A DNA stretch of 64,000 nt from CALCCV01 sp964388665 (GTDB lineage Bacteria > Bdellovibrionota > Bdellovibrionia > Bdellovibrionales > Bdellovibrionaceae). Under the pieces are notes generated by a model, which ran no database searches, was not told the DNA's origin, and was given only the letters and a program-made list of their open reading frames with translations. Below, one piece after another: positions 17,019 to 25,638 of this stretch. Both the position numbers and the translations under genes were made by a program. Location: positions 11,653 through 75,652 of the forward strand of contig CAYMBJ010000009.1 in assembly GCA_964388665.1 (NCBI GenBank). The letters are read 5' to 3'. The stretch's first letter is position 1. Every line of letters starts with the position of its first letter.

Positions 17019-18584
17019 TTAGAGAGGAATGTTACCATGTTTCTTTGCCGGGTTGACCTCTCGCTTATTTTTTAGCATTTCCAAAGCGTCAATGATGCGC
17101 TTTCGCGTGAGCGCTGGCTCAATGACCTCATCGGTATAGCCAAGTTCCGCAGAAATATAAGGATTATTAAATTTAGCTTCGTACTCATTGGTCAAGCGCA
17201 CCTTTTCGCCTTGAGGGTCTGCAGCCTTGGCAATTTGTTCTCGAAAAATGATGTTCACAGCACCTTCAGCGCCCATAACCGCAATTTCTGCAGACGGGTA
17301 GGCTAGGTTCACATCACTGCGAAGCAATTTAGATCCCATGACAATATAGGCTCCTCCATAGGCCTTGCGAGTGATGACGGTTATTTTTGGTACCGTCGCC
17401 TCGGCATAAGCGTACAAAAGCTTAGCTCCGTGAGTGATGATACCGTTCCACTCTTGCTCTTTTCCTGGCAAAAACCCTGGAACATCAACAAAACTCACAA
17501 TTGGAATATTGAAGGCATCACAGAAGCGAATGAATCGAGCCGCCTTTCTCGAGGCCTCAATGTTCAAACATCCCGCCAAAATCTGCGGTTGATTGGCCAC
17601 AATACCCACTGGTCGACCATTGAAGCGCGAAAAACCTACGATGACATTTTTTGCATAGTCCTTGTGAATCTCTAAAAAATAACCTTCATCCACACTGTCA
17701 CATATCACCTCGAGCATATCGTAAGGCTTCTTTGGATTTTCAGGAATTATTGTTTCAATTTTATCACAAGATCGTAGCGGCTTGTCCTTTGTCGGCAGCG
17801 TTGGCGGATCATCTACATTATTTGAAGGCAAAAAGGACATGAGCTCACGGATCAACAGCAAACAATGCTTGTCTCCATCTGCAGAAAAGTGCGCAACTCC
17901 AGATTTTTGTGCGTGTGTGGACGCTCCACCCAAAGCTTCCTTCGTCACGTCTTCGTGAGTGACAGTTTTTATAACATCGGGTCCTGTCACAAACATATAG
18001 CTCGTATCTTTAACCATGAAAATAAAATCAGTGATGGCCGGGCTGTACACGGCGCCGCCAGCACATGGGCCCATGATCGCGGTGATTTGAGGAATCACGC
18101 CGCTGCTCAAAGTATTGCGTGAAAAAATATCTGCGTATCCACCCAACGACTCAATTCCCTCTTGTATTCGCGCGCCCCCTGAATCGTTCAAATTGATAAA
18201 GGGTGCTCCCGCCTTGAGAGCCAAATCCATCACTTTGCAAATCTTGTTCGCCTGAGTGCGCGACATGGATCCGCCAAACACTGTAAAATCTTGAGATGCC
18301 ACATAAACCAACTTGCCATTGATTCTTCCGTAGCCTGTGATCACGCCATCGCCCAAAGTCTTTTGCTTTTCCATGCCAAAGTTAATGCAGCGATGAGTAA
18401 CAAACCGGTCCGTTTCAACAAAACTCATTGGATCCAATAGGACATCCACGCGCTCACGTGCGGTGAGTCGGCCATTTTGCTTGTGCTTAGCAAGGCGACC
18501 TTCTCCACCGCCAGCCATCGCTTCGGCATTCCTTTTTTCTAGCTCCGCAATTCTCTGTTTCATAATCGTATTTTCAACTTCCAC
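17019..18584 (-). CDS. Acyl-CoA carboxylase carboxyltransferase (propionyl-CoA carboxylase beta type)
   Basis: This 521-residue protein fuses the two crotonase-like halves of PccB-type carboxyltransferases. Seen are the KQNGRLTARERVDVLLD start, FTVFGGSMSRTQANKI, GGARIQEGIESLGGYADIF, GPCAGGAVYSPA, and in the C half FVDVPGFLPGKEQEWNGII and GGAYIVMGSK. These residues hold the acyl-CoA and carboxybiotin oxyanion sites. Length and motifs fit propionyl-CoA carboxylase, which feeds propionate from odd-chain fats and branched amino acids into methylmalonyl-CoA. Acetyl- or methylcrotonyl-CoA remains possible. First gene of the operon. Confidence 0.94.
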   Translation of the reverse strand: MEVENTIMKQRIAELEKRNAEAMAGGGEGRLAKHKQNGRLTARERVDVLLDPMSFVETDRFVTHRCINFGMEKQKTLGDGVITGYGRINGKLVYVASQDFTVFGGSMSRTQANKICKVMDLALKAGAPFINLNDSGGARIQEGIESLGGYADIFSRNTLSSGVIPQITAIMGPCAGGAVYSPAITDFIFMVKDTSYMFVTGPDVIKTVTHEDVTKEALGGASTHAQKSGVAHFSADGDKHCLLLIRELMSFLPSNNVDDPPTLPTKDKPLRSCDKIETIIPENPKKPYDMLEVICDSVDEGYFLEIHKDYAKNVIVGFSRFNGRPVGIVANQPQILAGCLNIEASRKAARFIRFCDAFNIPIVSFVDVPGFLPGKEQEWNGIITHGAKLLYAYAEATVPKITVITRKAYGGAYIVMGSKLLRSDVNLAYPSAEIAVMGAEGAVNIIFREQIAKAADPQGEKVRLTNEYEAKFNNPYISAELGYTDEVIEPALTRKRIIDALEMLKNKREVNPAKKHGNIPL

Positions 18585-18682
18585 TTGGGTCGTCTCCTCA
18601 TTTTTTATTAGCTGTTGCCTACTTAAATGAATTCCTCAGGCAAAGTTGTTTCCACGGATCTACTGCCCGCCAAAAGCTTCTA

Positions 18683-19972
18683 TTATGGATGGCTGCGCCC
18701 ATAGAGTCGCGGAAACGGAATGGTTTCTCGCACGTGTGGTAATCCGCAGATCCAAGCGACTGCACGCTCTACACCCAAACCAAAGCCGCTGTGGGGAAAG
18801 GATCCAAATTTTCGCAAATCCAAGTACCAATCAAAATCCTCTTTGCGAAGATTGTGCTCTTTGATTTTTACAAGCAATTTTTCGATACTTTCTTCGCGCT
18901 GACCGCCACCAATGATCTCGCCATAGCCTTCGGTGGCCAGCAGATCGCAACCCATTGCCGATCCAGGCTCGTTCGGATCTTCTTTCATATAAAAGGCCTT
19001 GATAGCTTGAGGAAAGTGGTGCACGAACACCGGTTTATCGTACTTGGAGCTGATGACAGTTTCATCAGGTGCGCCAAAATCATCACCAATAATAAACTCG
19101 GGGTTTTCTTTTTTTACCATCTGCGCTGCTTCGGCATAGTGAATTCGAGGAAACGGCGCCTTGATTGGAGCGAGCTTAGAGACGTCACGCTCCAAGGCTT
19201 TGAATTCTTCGGGTCGATTGGTGAGAGCTCGCTGCACAATGTACTCAACAAACTGCTCAGCCAATTCCATATTGTCATACATGTCGTTAAAGGCAACCTC
19301 TGGCTCCACCATCCAAAACTCAATAAGGTGTCTCCGTGTTTTGGATTTCTCGGCACGAAAGGTAGGTCCAAAGCAATAGACTTTGCCGAGGGCTGCAGCC
19401 GTGGCTTCCATATAGAGCTGACCAGATTGTGAGAGATACATTTTCTCATCAAAATATTTAGTTTCAAAAAGATTCGTGGTGCCCTCACACGCCGACGGTG
19501 TAAAAATCGGTGCATCCGTGAGAGTAAAACCGCGGCCATCAAAAAAATCGCGAATCGCCATGATGATCTCGTGGCGAACTCTCATCACCGCGGTCTGCCG
19601 TTTTGAACGTAACCAAAGATGACGATTTTCCATTAAAAAATCTGTCCCATGATCTTTTGGCGAAATGGGGTAGTCAACTGAGGGCGCTAATAGTTCTAAA
19701 GTTTCTCCGCCGATTTCATAAACGCCCGGGTGCTTTGGATGCTGGCGAACTGACCCGGTGACTTTGACCGTGCACTCTTGCGAAAGCTTTTCAAATGTTT
19801 CCAGAGATTCGTCAGTGCATTCGCCTTTAAACAGAATCACAGGAACTATTCCAGTGCCGTCGCGCAACTCTAAGAACTTTACCTTCCCGGATGAGCGGGT
19901 GTTGTAAACCCAGCCCTTTAATTCTACTTTTTTACCGACGTGGTCTTTGAGATCAGACACATAGTGCCGCAT
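18683..19972 (-). CDS. asnS: Asparaginyl-tRNA synthetase
   Basis: This 429-residue class IIb synthetase has an N-terminal OB-fold anticodon-binding domain (VELKGWVYNTRSSGKVKFLELRDG). Motif 2 (FRAEKSKTRRHLIEFWMVEPE) has the Glu-Phe-Trp-Met order typical of asparaginyl enzymes. GEIIGGGQREE and motif 3 (GFGLGVERAVAWICGL) follow. The ending VRETIPFPRLYGR is also family-typical. It charges tRNA-Asn directly, so the organism need not rely only on the transamidation route. The upstream and downstream gaps are about 100 bases with no clear control element. Confidence 0.96.
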   Translation of the reverse strand: MRHYVSDLKDHVGKKVELKGWVYNTRSSGKVKFLELRDGTGIVPVILFKGECTDESLETFEKLSQECTVKVTGSVRQHPKHPGVYEIGGETLELLAPSVDYPISPKDHGTDFLMENRHLWLRSKRQTAVMRVRHEIIMAIRDFFDGRGFTLTDAPIFTPSACEGTTNLFETKYFDEKMYLSQSGQLYMEATAAALGKVYCFGPTFRAEKSKTRRHLIEFWMVEPEVAFNDMYDNMELAEQFVEYIVQRALTNRPEEFKALERDVSKLAPIKAPFPRIHYAEAAQMVKKENPEFIIGDDFGAPDETVISSKYDKPVFVHHFPQAIKAFYMKEDPNEPGSAMGCDLLATEGYGEIIGGGQREESIEKLLVKIKEHNLRKEDFDWYLDLRKFGSFPHSGFGLGVERAVAWICGLPHVRETIPFPRLYGRSHP

Positions 19973-20082
19973 AGGCCCCCTCCGATTTGGTGATCCTTGG
20001 AATTTGTAAATTGGCCCTAAAAAATAGACCAGTGCACGGAGAGAATCATTGAAAAAATCAGACGCAAAGCTTCATTGCGAGC

Positions 20083-21402
20083 TTATGGCTGAGAAAACTG
20101 CTTTTTTAAAAGCTCAAAGGAATTCTTAACATTCAATCGCCCCTGTGAAGCCACAGGCAGGGCGTAATGAGGCACCGTTACGCCACCCATGATTGCTTGT
20201 TTGATTTGCTGCAAAGTCGCCTGCGGGTATGCACTCCACAGGAGCGCCGCCGCTCCAGCCACAAAGGGTGCTGCCATTGAGGTTCCTGACATTTCTGAAT
20301 AGGCATTTCCTGGGACGCTTGACCAGACATAGTTTCCTGGCGCTGCCAAATGCACGAGCGAACTGTTATAAAATGACCAGCTCATAAGGAGATCATAGCT
20401 GGACGTGGCTGCCACCGTCAGCTGATTGTCGAGATTGAAAGCCGCAGGATAAAGAGGATTCACTGCCAAATCATTTTGCTCGGCTGAACCACCCCCATTG
20501 CCCGCTGCCACGACAATCATCACGTCGAGCTTTCCCAAATCGCTAAGAACACTGCGAAGCTGTAATATACAAGCAGGACCGCCCCAGCTCAAATTCACAA
20601 CCTTGGCACCTTGGCTGGCCACAAATTGCAGAGCCATGATGGCGTCACCATAGCTACCCACATCATCGTCATTGATAAAAGGTGCAGGAATCAATGTCGC
20701 CTCCGGAGCGATCCCGTGAACATCGCCGTGGGAGTGAGCCCCCGCAATGATCCCGGCGACATGAGTTCCATGCTTACTCTTGTACTTTGACTCAGCTGCT
20801 ACTGAAATAAAAGATTTTCCGCGGTAGTCATCGATCCAGCCATTGTTATCATCATCTATGCCATTGTCAGGAATTTCTTGGGGATTGGTGATGGTCTGCG
20901 AGTTCAAACTATCATGGGAGATATCCACAAACGAATCCACAACTCCCACCTTGACCCCAAGGCCTTTGTAGCCAGCATCCCAGAGAGCATTGGCCCCCAC
21001 CAGCTCTTGGCCCCAATCATAATTGAGATCTGTCGCTGCAAAGTCGGCCCTTTCCATGCTGCGCTCAGCATCAGATTGAACCCCTCTCATCTGCGCCTTG
21101 CTGCTTTGGCGGCGAAAATAGAAATCTTCAGAAACATTGCGAATCTCATTCAGATTGTCAGAGACAAATCCTTCACGAAAAGCATCGGCGTTGCGATCGC
21201 GCTCAACACTAAATCTGCCATCTTCCCATTCCACTATAAAACGAGTTCCCATGGACTGAGCACCACAGGTTGGAGTCGTTTTGCTGCGTGGAAAAACCGT
21301 ATCTGCAGATTTCTCTTTGCTGCACGCGCACACAAAAACGATAGAAATTAAAATAAAATATCTAAATTGAAGGGAACATTTCAATTCTTCCATGAATATC
21401 AT
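20083..21402 (-). CDS. S8 subtilisin-like serine protease, lipoprotein
   Basis: The N-terminus is a signal sequence ending FVCACSKE, with C27 as probable lipidation site. A pro-region (about residues 45-125) precedes the catalytic domain. The triad is complete: D156 in KVGVVDS, H211 in HGTHVAGI, and S375 in SGTSMAAPF. The oxyanion N302 lies in AAGNGGG. It should be a surface or periplasmic protease cleaving proteins non-specifically. It lies 112 bases after the purine phosphorylase gene on the same strand. A start three codons later is possible. For a predator such an enzyme could help prey digestion, but that is inference. Confidence 0.93.
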   Translation of the reverse strand: MIFMEELKCSLQFRYFILISIVFVCACSKEKSADTVFPRSKTTPTCGAQSMGTRFIVEWEDGRFSVERDRNADAFREGFVSDNLNEIRNVSEDFYFRRQSSKAQMRGVQSDAERSMERADFAATDLNYDWGQELVGANALWDAGYKGLGVKVGVVDSFVDISHDSLNSQTITNPQEIPDNGIDDDNNGWIDDYRGKSFISVAAESKYKSKHGTHVAGIIAGAHSHGDVHGIAPEATLIPAPFINDDDVGSYGDAIMALQFVASQGAKVVNLSWGGPACILQLRSVLSDLGKLDVMIVVAAGNGGGSAEQNDLAVNPLYPAAFNLDNQLTVAATSSYDLLMSWSFYNSSLVHLAAPGNYVWSSVPGNAYSEMSGTSMAAPFVAGAAALLWSAYPQATLQQIKQAIMGGVTVPHYALPVASQGRLNVKNSFELLKKQFSQP

Positions 21403-21514
21403 TGTCTACTGCCTCATCATTGAGACAGGAGCTAACGCCTTGATAGGTTAGCTTTCGGAAAAAATACTTAAAAACAGTATCTGACGAAAATAGAGTTTTA
21501 GAGAAAATCCTAAT

Positions 21515-22342
21515 TTATGTCGACGTAAGTCCAGAGATCAGCTGCTTGAGGAAACCTGTAAACTCAGATTCCACCTTTTTTGCGGTCTCTGTAACTTCTG
21601 CGTGCGTGAGCTTGTGACGATTCATTCCTGCTGCCATATTGGTGATACAGCTTACAGCGCCCACCCTAAGTCCAAGATGATTGGCAGCAATCACCTCAGG
21701 AATGGTGCTCATTCCGACCGCTTTACCGCCAATCAGCTTTAAATAACGAACCTCCGCTGGAGTTTCGTAAGTAGGCCCGCTCACGCCACAGTAAACTCCT
21801 TTGTGGTAGCGAATCCCTCTCTCAATCAGGATTTTTTCCATGCGCTCCCGCAACTCAAGATCGTAAGCCTCGGTCATATCTGGAAAGCGCGGTCCCAACT
21901 CTTTTAGATTGGGCCCTTTAAGAGGATTATCACCCATCAGATTGATATGATCTTCGATAATCATGAATTCACCGGCTTGCATTGTTTCGCCAAAGCCTCC
22001 AGCAGAATTGGTGACGATCAGAATTTCAATACCCAGGAGCGCCAGAGTGCGGGCACCATGAACTACGCGTTCCATCGAATGCCCTTCATAGTAGTGCGCC
22101 CGCCCTTGGAGAACGGCAACAGCTGTATTGCCAACTTGGCCGAGACTCAGTACGCCCTTGTGCCCGTCGACGCTAGGAGAGGCAAAGTGGGGAATTTCAT
22201 CGTAGGGAAGAGATTTTTCGACGGTCACTTCTTTTATAAAAGAGCCAAGTCCAGAACCAAGTATGATGCCCACCTTGGGTTTTATCTGCGACTTTGCCCG
22301 GATATATTCAGAAGATTCTCTTAGCTGCGTTAGCACATCCAT
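21515..22342 (-). CDS. punA: Purine nucleoside phosphorylase (trimeric PNP family)
   Basis: This 275-residue enzyme splits purine (deoxy)nucleosides with phosphate to base and (deoxy)ribose 1-phosphate. Family motifs are IILGSGLGSF (phosphate loop), GRAHYYEGH, VTNSAGG, and SGPTYETPAEVR, followed by VGMSTIPEVIAA. These fit the low-molecular-mass trimeric PNP family (PunA/DeoD2) rather than hexameric DeoD. It is the last gene of the deoC-deoA-punA set, on the minus strand, 61 bases after deoA. Confidence 0.95.
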   Translation of the reverse strand: MDVLTQLRESSEYIRAKSQIKPKVGIILGSGLGSFIKEVTVEKSLPYDEIPHFASPSVDGHKGVLSLGQVGNTAVAVLQGRAHYYEGHSMERVVHGARTLALLGIEILIVTNSAGGFGETMQAGEFMIIEDHINLMGDNPLKGPNLKELGPRFPDMTEAYDLELRERMEKILIERGIRYHKGVYCGVSGPTYETPAEVRYLKLIGGKAVGMSTIPEVIAANHLGLRVGAVSCITNMAAGMNRHKLTHAEVTETAKKVESEFTGFLKQLISGLTST

Positions 22343-22403
22343 TGAGCTCCCCCTCGTGACAAAACTTTTTTCTATTTAGCCAATGTAAAACTCAGGCTAA
22401 ACT

Positions 22404-23720
22404 CTATATGCTCATCAATATCAGATCGGGAGTTGCAGGTTTTTGCAAGACGAATTTTACAGTTGAGCGCAATTCGTCGGCCACCTTGTTCAAAAGCGCC
22501 TTGTCGTCTCCGTGCAAAGTAAAAACAATATCATTCTTCGCAATCTTGTGACCAATTTTGCAATGAAACTCGATTCCCGAGGTTGGCATAATGGTATCTG
22601 TAATCTTTTGTCGACCAGCTTTAATAAGTATACCCAGTAGGCCAATTTTTTTTGTGTCCATTTCGGCCACGAAACCCTCTTGGGTAGAGCGCACTTCAAG
22701 CTTAAAACGCGGCAATGGCAAAGTTTTTAAATTGCCATTTTGAGCTCGAATTAATTTTTCAAATTTTTCAATTGCTTTGCCGTTTGCAATTAAATCCTCC
22801 AAAACAGCTCGCGACTTTTTGACGGAGTCACTTTTCTTCGCCATAAAATGCATGCGCGCCGCTAAATCCAGGGACAGCTCTCGCGTGTCAGCATAAAGAT
22901 CAATACCAGAAGGAGTAAAGCCGTGTTCACCTTTAAGTATAGCCATGCACTCCATCACTTCTAGCGAATTGCCCATAAATCTTCCCAGCGGCTGATTCAT
23001 ATTTGACAGCACAGCCTCGCAGGCTAAACCAAATCCTTTTGCGGTCTTAACCAATTCCTCACCCAAAACTTTGGCCTCAGCCAGTGTTTTCATAAATGCG
23101 CCGTTGCCCACTTTAACGTCCAAAACAAGTCCATTGATGTTTTCAGAAAGTTTTTTTGACAATATGCTCGCCACGATCAGCTGAACACTATCCACAGTTC
23201 CTGTGGCATCGCGAAGCTGATACATCTTTCGATCTGCCGGGCACATCTTTTCGGTCTGTTGCAAAAACACGGCATTATGAAAGCCCAGGTGTTCAACTAA
23301 TTTTTCTGTGGTTTTCGGAAACTCAAAGCCAGGAATGCTCTGTAGCTTGTCAACGGTGCCTCCGGTGTGCCCCAGGCCACGGCCTGCAATGGTCGGCATG
23401 ACCACTTCTGTGAGAGCCATCAAAGGTGCAATTATCAGCGTTGTCTTGTCACCAACGCCGCCAGTGCTGTGCTTATCAATCTTGAAGTGAGTGATTTGCT
23501 GAATGGGCAAACTCGGCCCTGAATCGCGCATCGCACGCGTCAATGCCAAGGTCTCCTGCCCGTCAAATCCCTGGATGCAAATGGCCATAAGCCAAGCGGA
23601 CATCTGATAATCGGGAATCTCACCGCTCGTGAAGCGATTCACCATATAAAAGATCTCATCATCGGTGTTTTTTTGTTTTCGCTTTTTCTTTTGAATGATC
23701 TCTGTAGCTATAAATTCCAT
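22404..23720 (-). CDS. deoA: Thymidine/pyrimidine-nucleoside phosphorylase
   Basis: This 438-residue enzyme has the family signature GRGLGHTGGTVDKLQSIPG, the DKHSTGGVGDKT phosphate loop, and LDVKVGNGAFMK. It converts thymidine or uridine to base and (deoxy)ribose 1-phosphate. Whether it prefers thymidine (DeoA) or has broader specificity (Pdp) cannot be settled here. A Lys-rich segment near the N-terminus is unusual but minor. It lies 45 bases after deoC. Confidence 0.92.
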   Translation of the reverse strand: MEFIATEIIQKKKRKQKNTDDEIFYMVNRFTSGEIPDYQMSAWLMAICIQGFDGQETLALTRAMRDSGPSLPIQQITHFKIDKHSTGGVGDKTTLIIAPLMALTEVVMPTIAGRGLGHTGGTVDKLQSIPGFEFPKTTEKLVEHLGFHNAVFLQQTEKMCPADRKMYQLRDATGTVDSVQLIVASILSKKLSENINGLVLDVKVGNGAFMKTLAEAKVLGEELVKTAKGFGLACEAVLSNMNQPLGRFMGNSLEVMECMAILKGEHGFTPSGIDLYADTRELSLDLAARMHFMAKKSDSVKKSRAVLEDLIANGKAIEKFEKLIRAQNGNLKTLPLPRFKLEVRSTQEGFVAEMDTKKIGLLGILIKAGRQKITDTIMPTSGIEFHCKIGHKIAKNDIVFTLHGDDKALLNKVADELRSTVKFVLQKPATPDLILMSI

Positions 23721-23765
23721 ATGCAGCTAGCTTATGTCGGTAGCGAAGCTGTCTCAACCACTTTC

Positions 23766-24449
23766 TCAATAGCTAGCCGTGACCTGCTGACCAGCTATCA
23801 GCTGAGCGCCGCTGCTTGTACCCAATCGTGTCGCACCACTGGCTATCAACTGGAGTGCAAACTCTCGAGTCCTGATACCGCCGCTTGCCTTTACTTGCAT
23901 GGCTGGCAAAATTGATTGCCTCATCAGTTTTACGTCCTCTATTGTGGCACCGCCACCTGAAAACCCTGTTGAGGTTTTTACGAAATCTGCGCCCGCAGAA
24001 GAGGCAATCTTGCATGCCAAAACCTTTTCCTCATCTGTGAGTAGAGATGTTTCAATAATGACTTTTAAAATTTTGGCGCCAATGATCTTTTTTATTTCAG
24101 CAATTTCACTTTCGACAGCTTTGGTTTCGCGATCCTTAAGGAGGCCAATCGCGATGACCATGTCCACCTCGTCAGCGCCGGCGCTCAATACCTCCTGGGC
24201 TTCGCGAATTTTAACTGCTCCCATTGTATATCCCAGAGGAAACCCAACAACCGTGGCCAGCTGAACCTTTGAGCCCTCAAGCCACTTGCCACACTCGCCC
24301 ACGCGATTGGGAGGCACACAGACGGCCATAAATTGATGCAGTTTTGCCTCGTCACAAAGCTTAGCAAAATCCTCTGACTGAGCATTGGGACGCAACAAAG
24401 TGTGATCGATAAATTGATTGATTTTCTGAGACGGTGAAACTTCTGCCAT
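23766..24449 (-). CDS. deoC: Deoxyribose-phosphate aldolase
   Basis: This 227-residue class I aldolase splits deoxyribose 5-phosphate to glyceraldehyde 3-phosphate and acetaldehyde. The start INQFIDHTLLRPNA, the VVGFPLGYT segment, EVDMVIAIGLLKD, and the Schiff-base strand ADFVKTSTGFSGGGAT (reactive Lys) are intact, as is the later KASGGIRT motif. With deoA and punA it makes a nucleoside breakdown set that feeds deoxyribose into glycolysis. Phosphopentomutase (deoB) is not in the window. PilT lies 52 bases upstream. Confidence 0.96.
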   Translation of the reverse strand: MAEVSPSQKINQFIDHTLLRPNAQSEDFAKLCDEAKLHQFMAVCVPPNRVGECGKWLEGSKVQLATVVGFPLGYTMGAVKIREAQEVLSAGADEVDMVIAIGLLKDRETKAVESEIAEIKKIIGAKILKVIIETSLLTDEEKVLACKIASSAGADFVKTSTGFSGGGATIEDVKLMRQSILPAMQVKASGGIRTREFALQLIASGATRLGTSSGAQLIAGQQVTASY

Positions 24450-24501
24450 GGGGGTGACATAGCCTATTCGGGAGAGGATGCAAAGAAATATCGAATAGCG
24501 G

Positions 24502-25560
24502 CTAGGCGGCGCTCTTGTCGGGATCTTTTCCTAAAAAGGTTTTTGCATCTTGAGCGGAAACCTTTCCCGCTTTAACCAGACCTTCGAGATACTTTTCAAA
24601 TAGCACCATACCATCCCTTGATCCAACTTGAATGGCCGATGGAATTTGGTGAATTTTGCCCTCGCGAATGAGATTGGAGATGGCTTTGGTGTTCTTCATA
24701 ATCTCATAGGCTGCGACGCGTCCTTGACCGTCGGCACGAGTGAACAGCGACTGCGCCACAACGCCTCGCAAGCTTTCTGCCAACATCGCGCGAATTTGCT
24801 GCTGTTGCCCTGCCGGAAATACGTCAATGATACGATCGATGGTCTTTGAGGCGCTGTTTGTGTGTAGCGTTCCGAAGACCACATGTCCCGTCTCTGCGGC
24901 CGTGAGTGCCAAAGCGATAGTTTCTAAATCCCGCAACTCACCCACCAACATGATGTCTGGATCTTCTCGAAGTGCCGCTTTGAGTGCATTTGCAAAAGTC
25001 TTGGTGTGAGAGCCGACTTCGCGCTGATTGACCAAGCTTTTTATGTTTTGGTGCACAAATTCGATCGGATCTTCGATAGTCAATATGTGCGTTTCTTCCT
25101 TCAAATTTATTTCATGAATCATGGCCGCAAGCGTTGTCGACTTTCCAGAACCGGTCGGTCCAGTTACCAATATAAGACCTCGATCACAATTGAGAAGGTC
25201 TATCACTGCCGGCGGCAAATTGAGTTCAGAGGCCGTTTTGATCTTCTCAGGAATCACCCTGAAAACACCGCCCAAACCTTTTCTTTGCATAAAAACATTG
25301 CAGCGAAAGCGACCGACGCCAGGCACGGTATAGGCACAATCCAACTCCCATTTTTCGACAAACGAGCGCTTTTGCTTTTCTGATAAAATTTCAAAAATCA
25401 GTCCCTGTATGTCTTGGCCATTGAATTCACGATAATTGAGAGGCTGCATTTTTCCATGCAATCGCAAATAGGGGGGCGCACCTGCTGCCAAATGCAAATC
25501 CGAAGCGCCTTGCTCCACCATAATCTTAAAGAGTTCGTCGATCGTCGCCATCTCTTCCAT
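24502..25560 (-). CDS. pilT: Type IV pilus retraction ATPase PilT
   Basis: This is a PilT-type hexameric ATPase. It shows ASDLHLAAGAPPYLRLHGKM, Walker A GPTGSGKST, the Asp box TIEDPIEFVHQN, Walker B EDPDIMLVGELRD, the His box GHVVFGTLHTN, and the retraction-linked segment ISNLIREGKIHQIPSAIQ. The frame opens 17 codons further upstream from a GTG, but the homologous region starts with MATIDELF. Start is placed at 25560 (MEEMATIDELF); 25551 is equally possible. It diverges from rng about 80 bases away. It pulls in type IV pili for twitching motility. No pilin genes are adjacent. Confidence 0.9.
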   Translation of the reverse strand: MEEMATIDELFKIMVEQGASDLHLAAGAPPYLRLHGKMQPLNYREFNGQDIQGLIFEILSEKQKRSFVEKWELDCAYTVPGVGRFRCNVFMQRKGLGGVFRVIPEKIKTASELNLPPAVIDLLNCDRGLILVTGPTGSGKSTTLAAMIHEINLKEETHILTIEDPIEFVHQNIKSLVNQREVGSHTKTFANALKAALREDPDIMLVGELRDLETIALALTAAETGHVVFGTLHTNSASKTIDRIIDVFPAGQQQQIRAMLAESLRGVVAQSLFTRADGQGRVAAYEIMKNTKAISNLIREGKIHQIPSAIQVGSRDGMVLFEKYLEGLVKAGKVSAQDAKTFLGKDPDKSAA

Positions 25561-25638
25561 CGCTTCGGCATAAACGGTCAAAACATAAATTTCTTTTTCC
25601 CCTTTGGACACACCACAAAAGTCCTGGTAGTAGAGAAT

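Noticed and set aside
18615..18643. TTGCCT...AGGCAA inverted repeat before the carboxyltransferase gene
   Set aside because: Only 6-bp arms with a 17-base loop and no T-run; could be chance.
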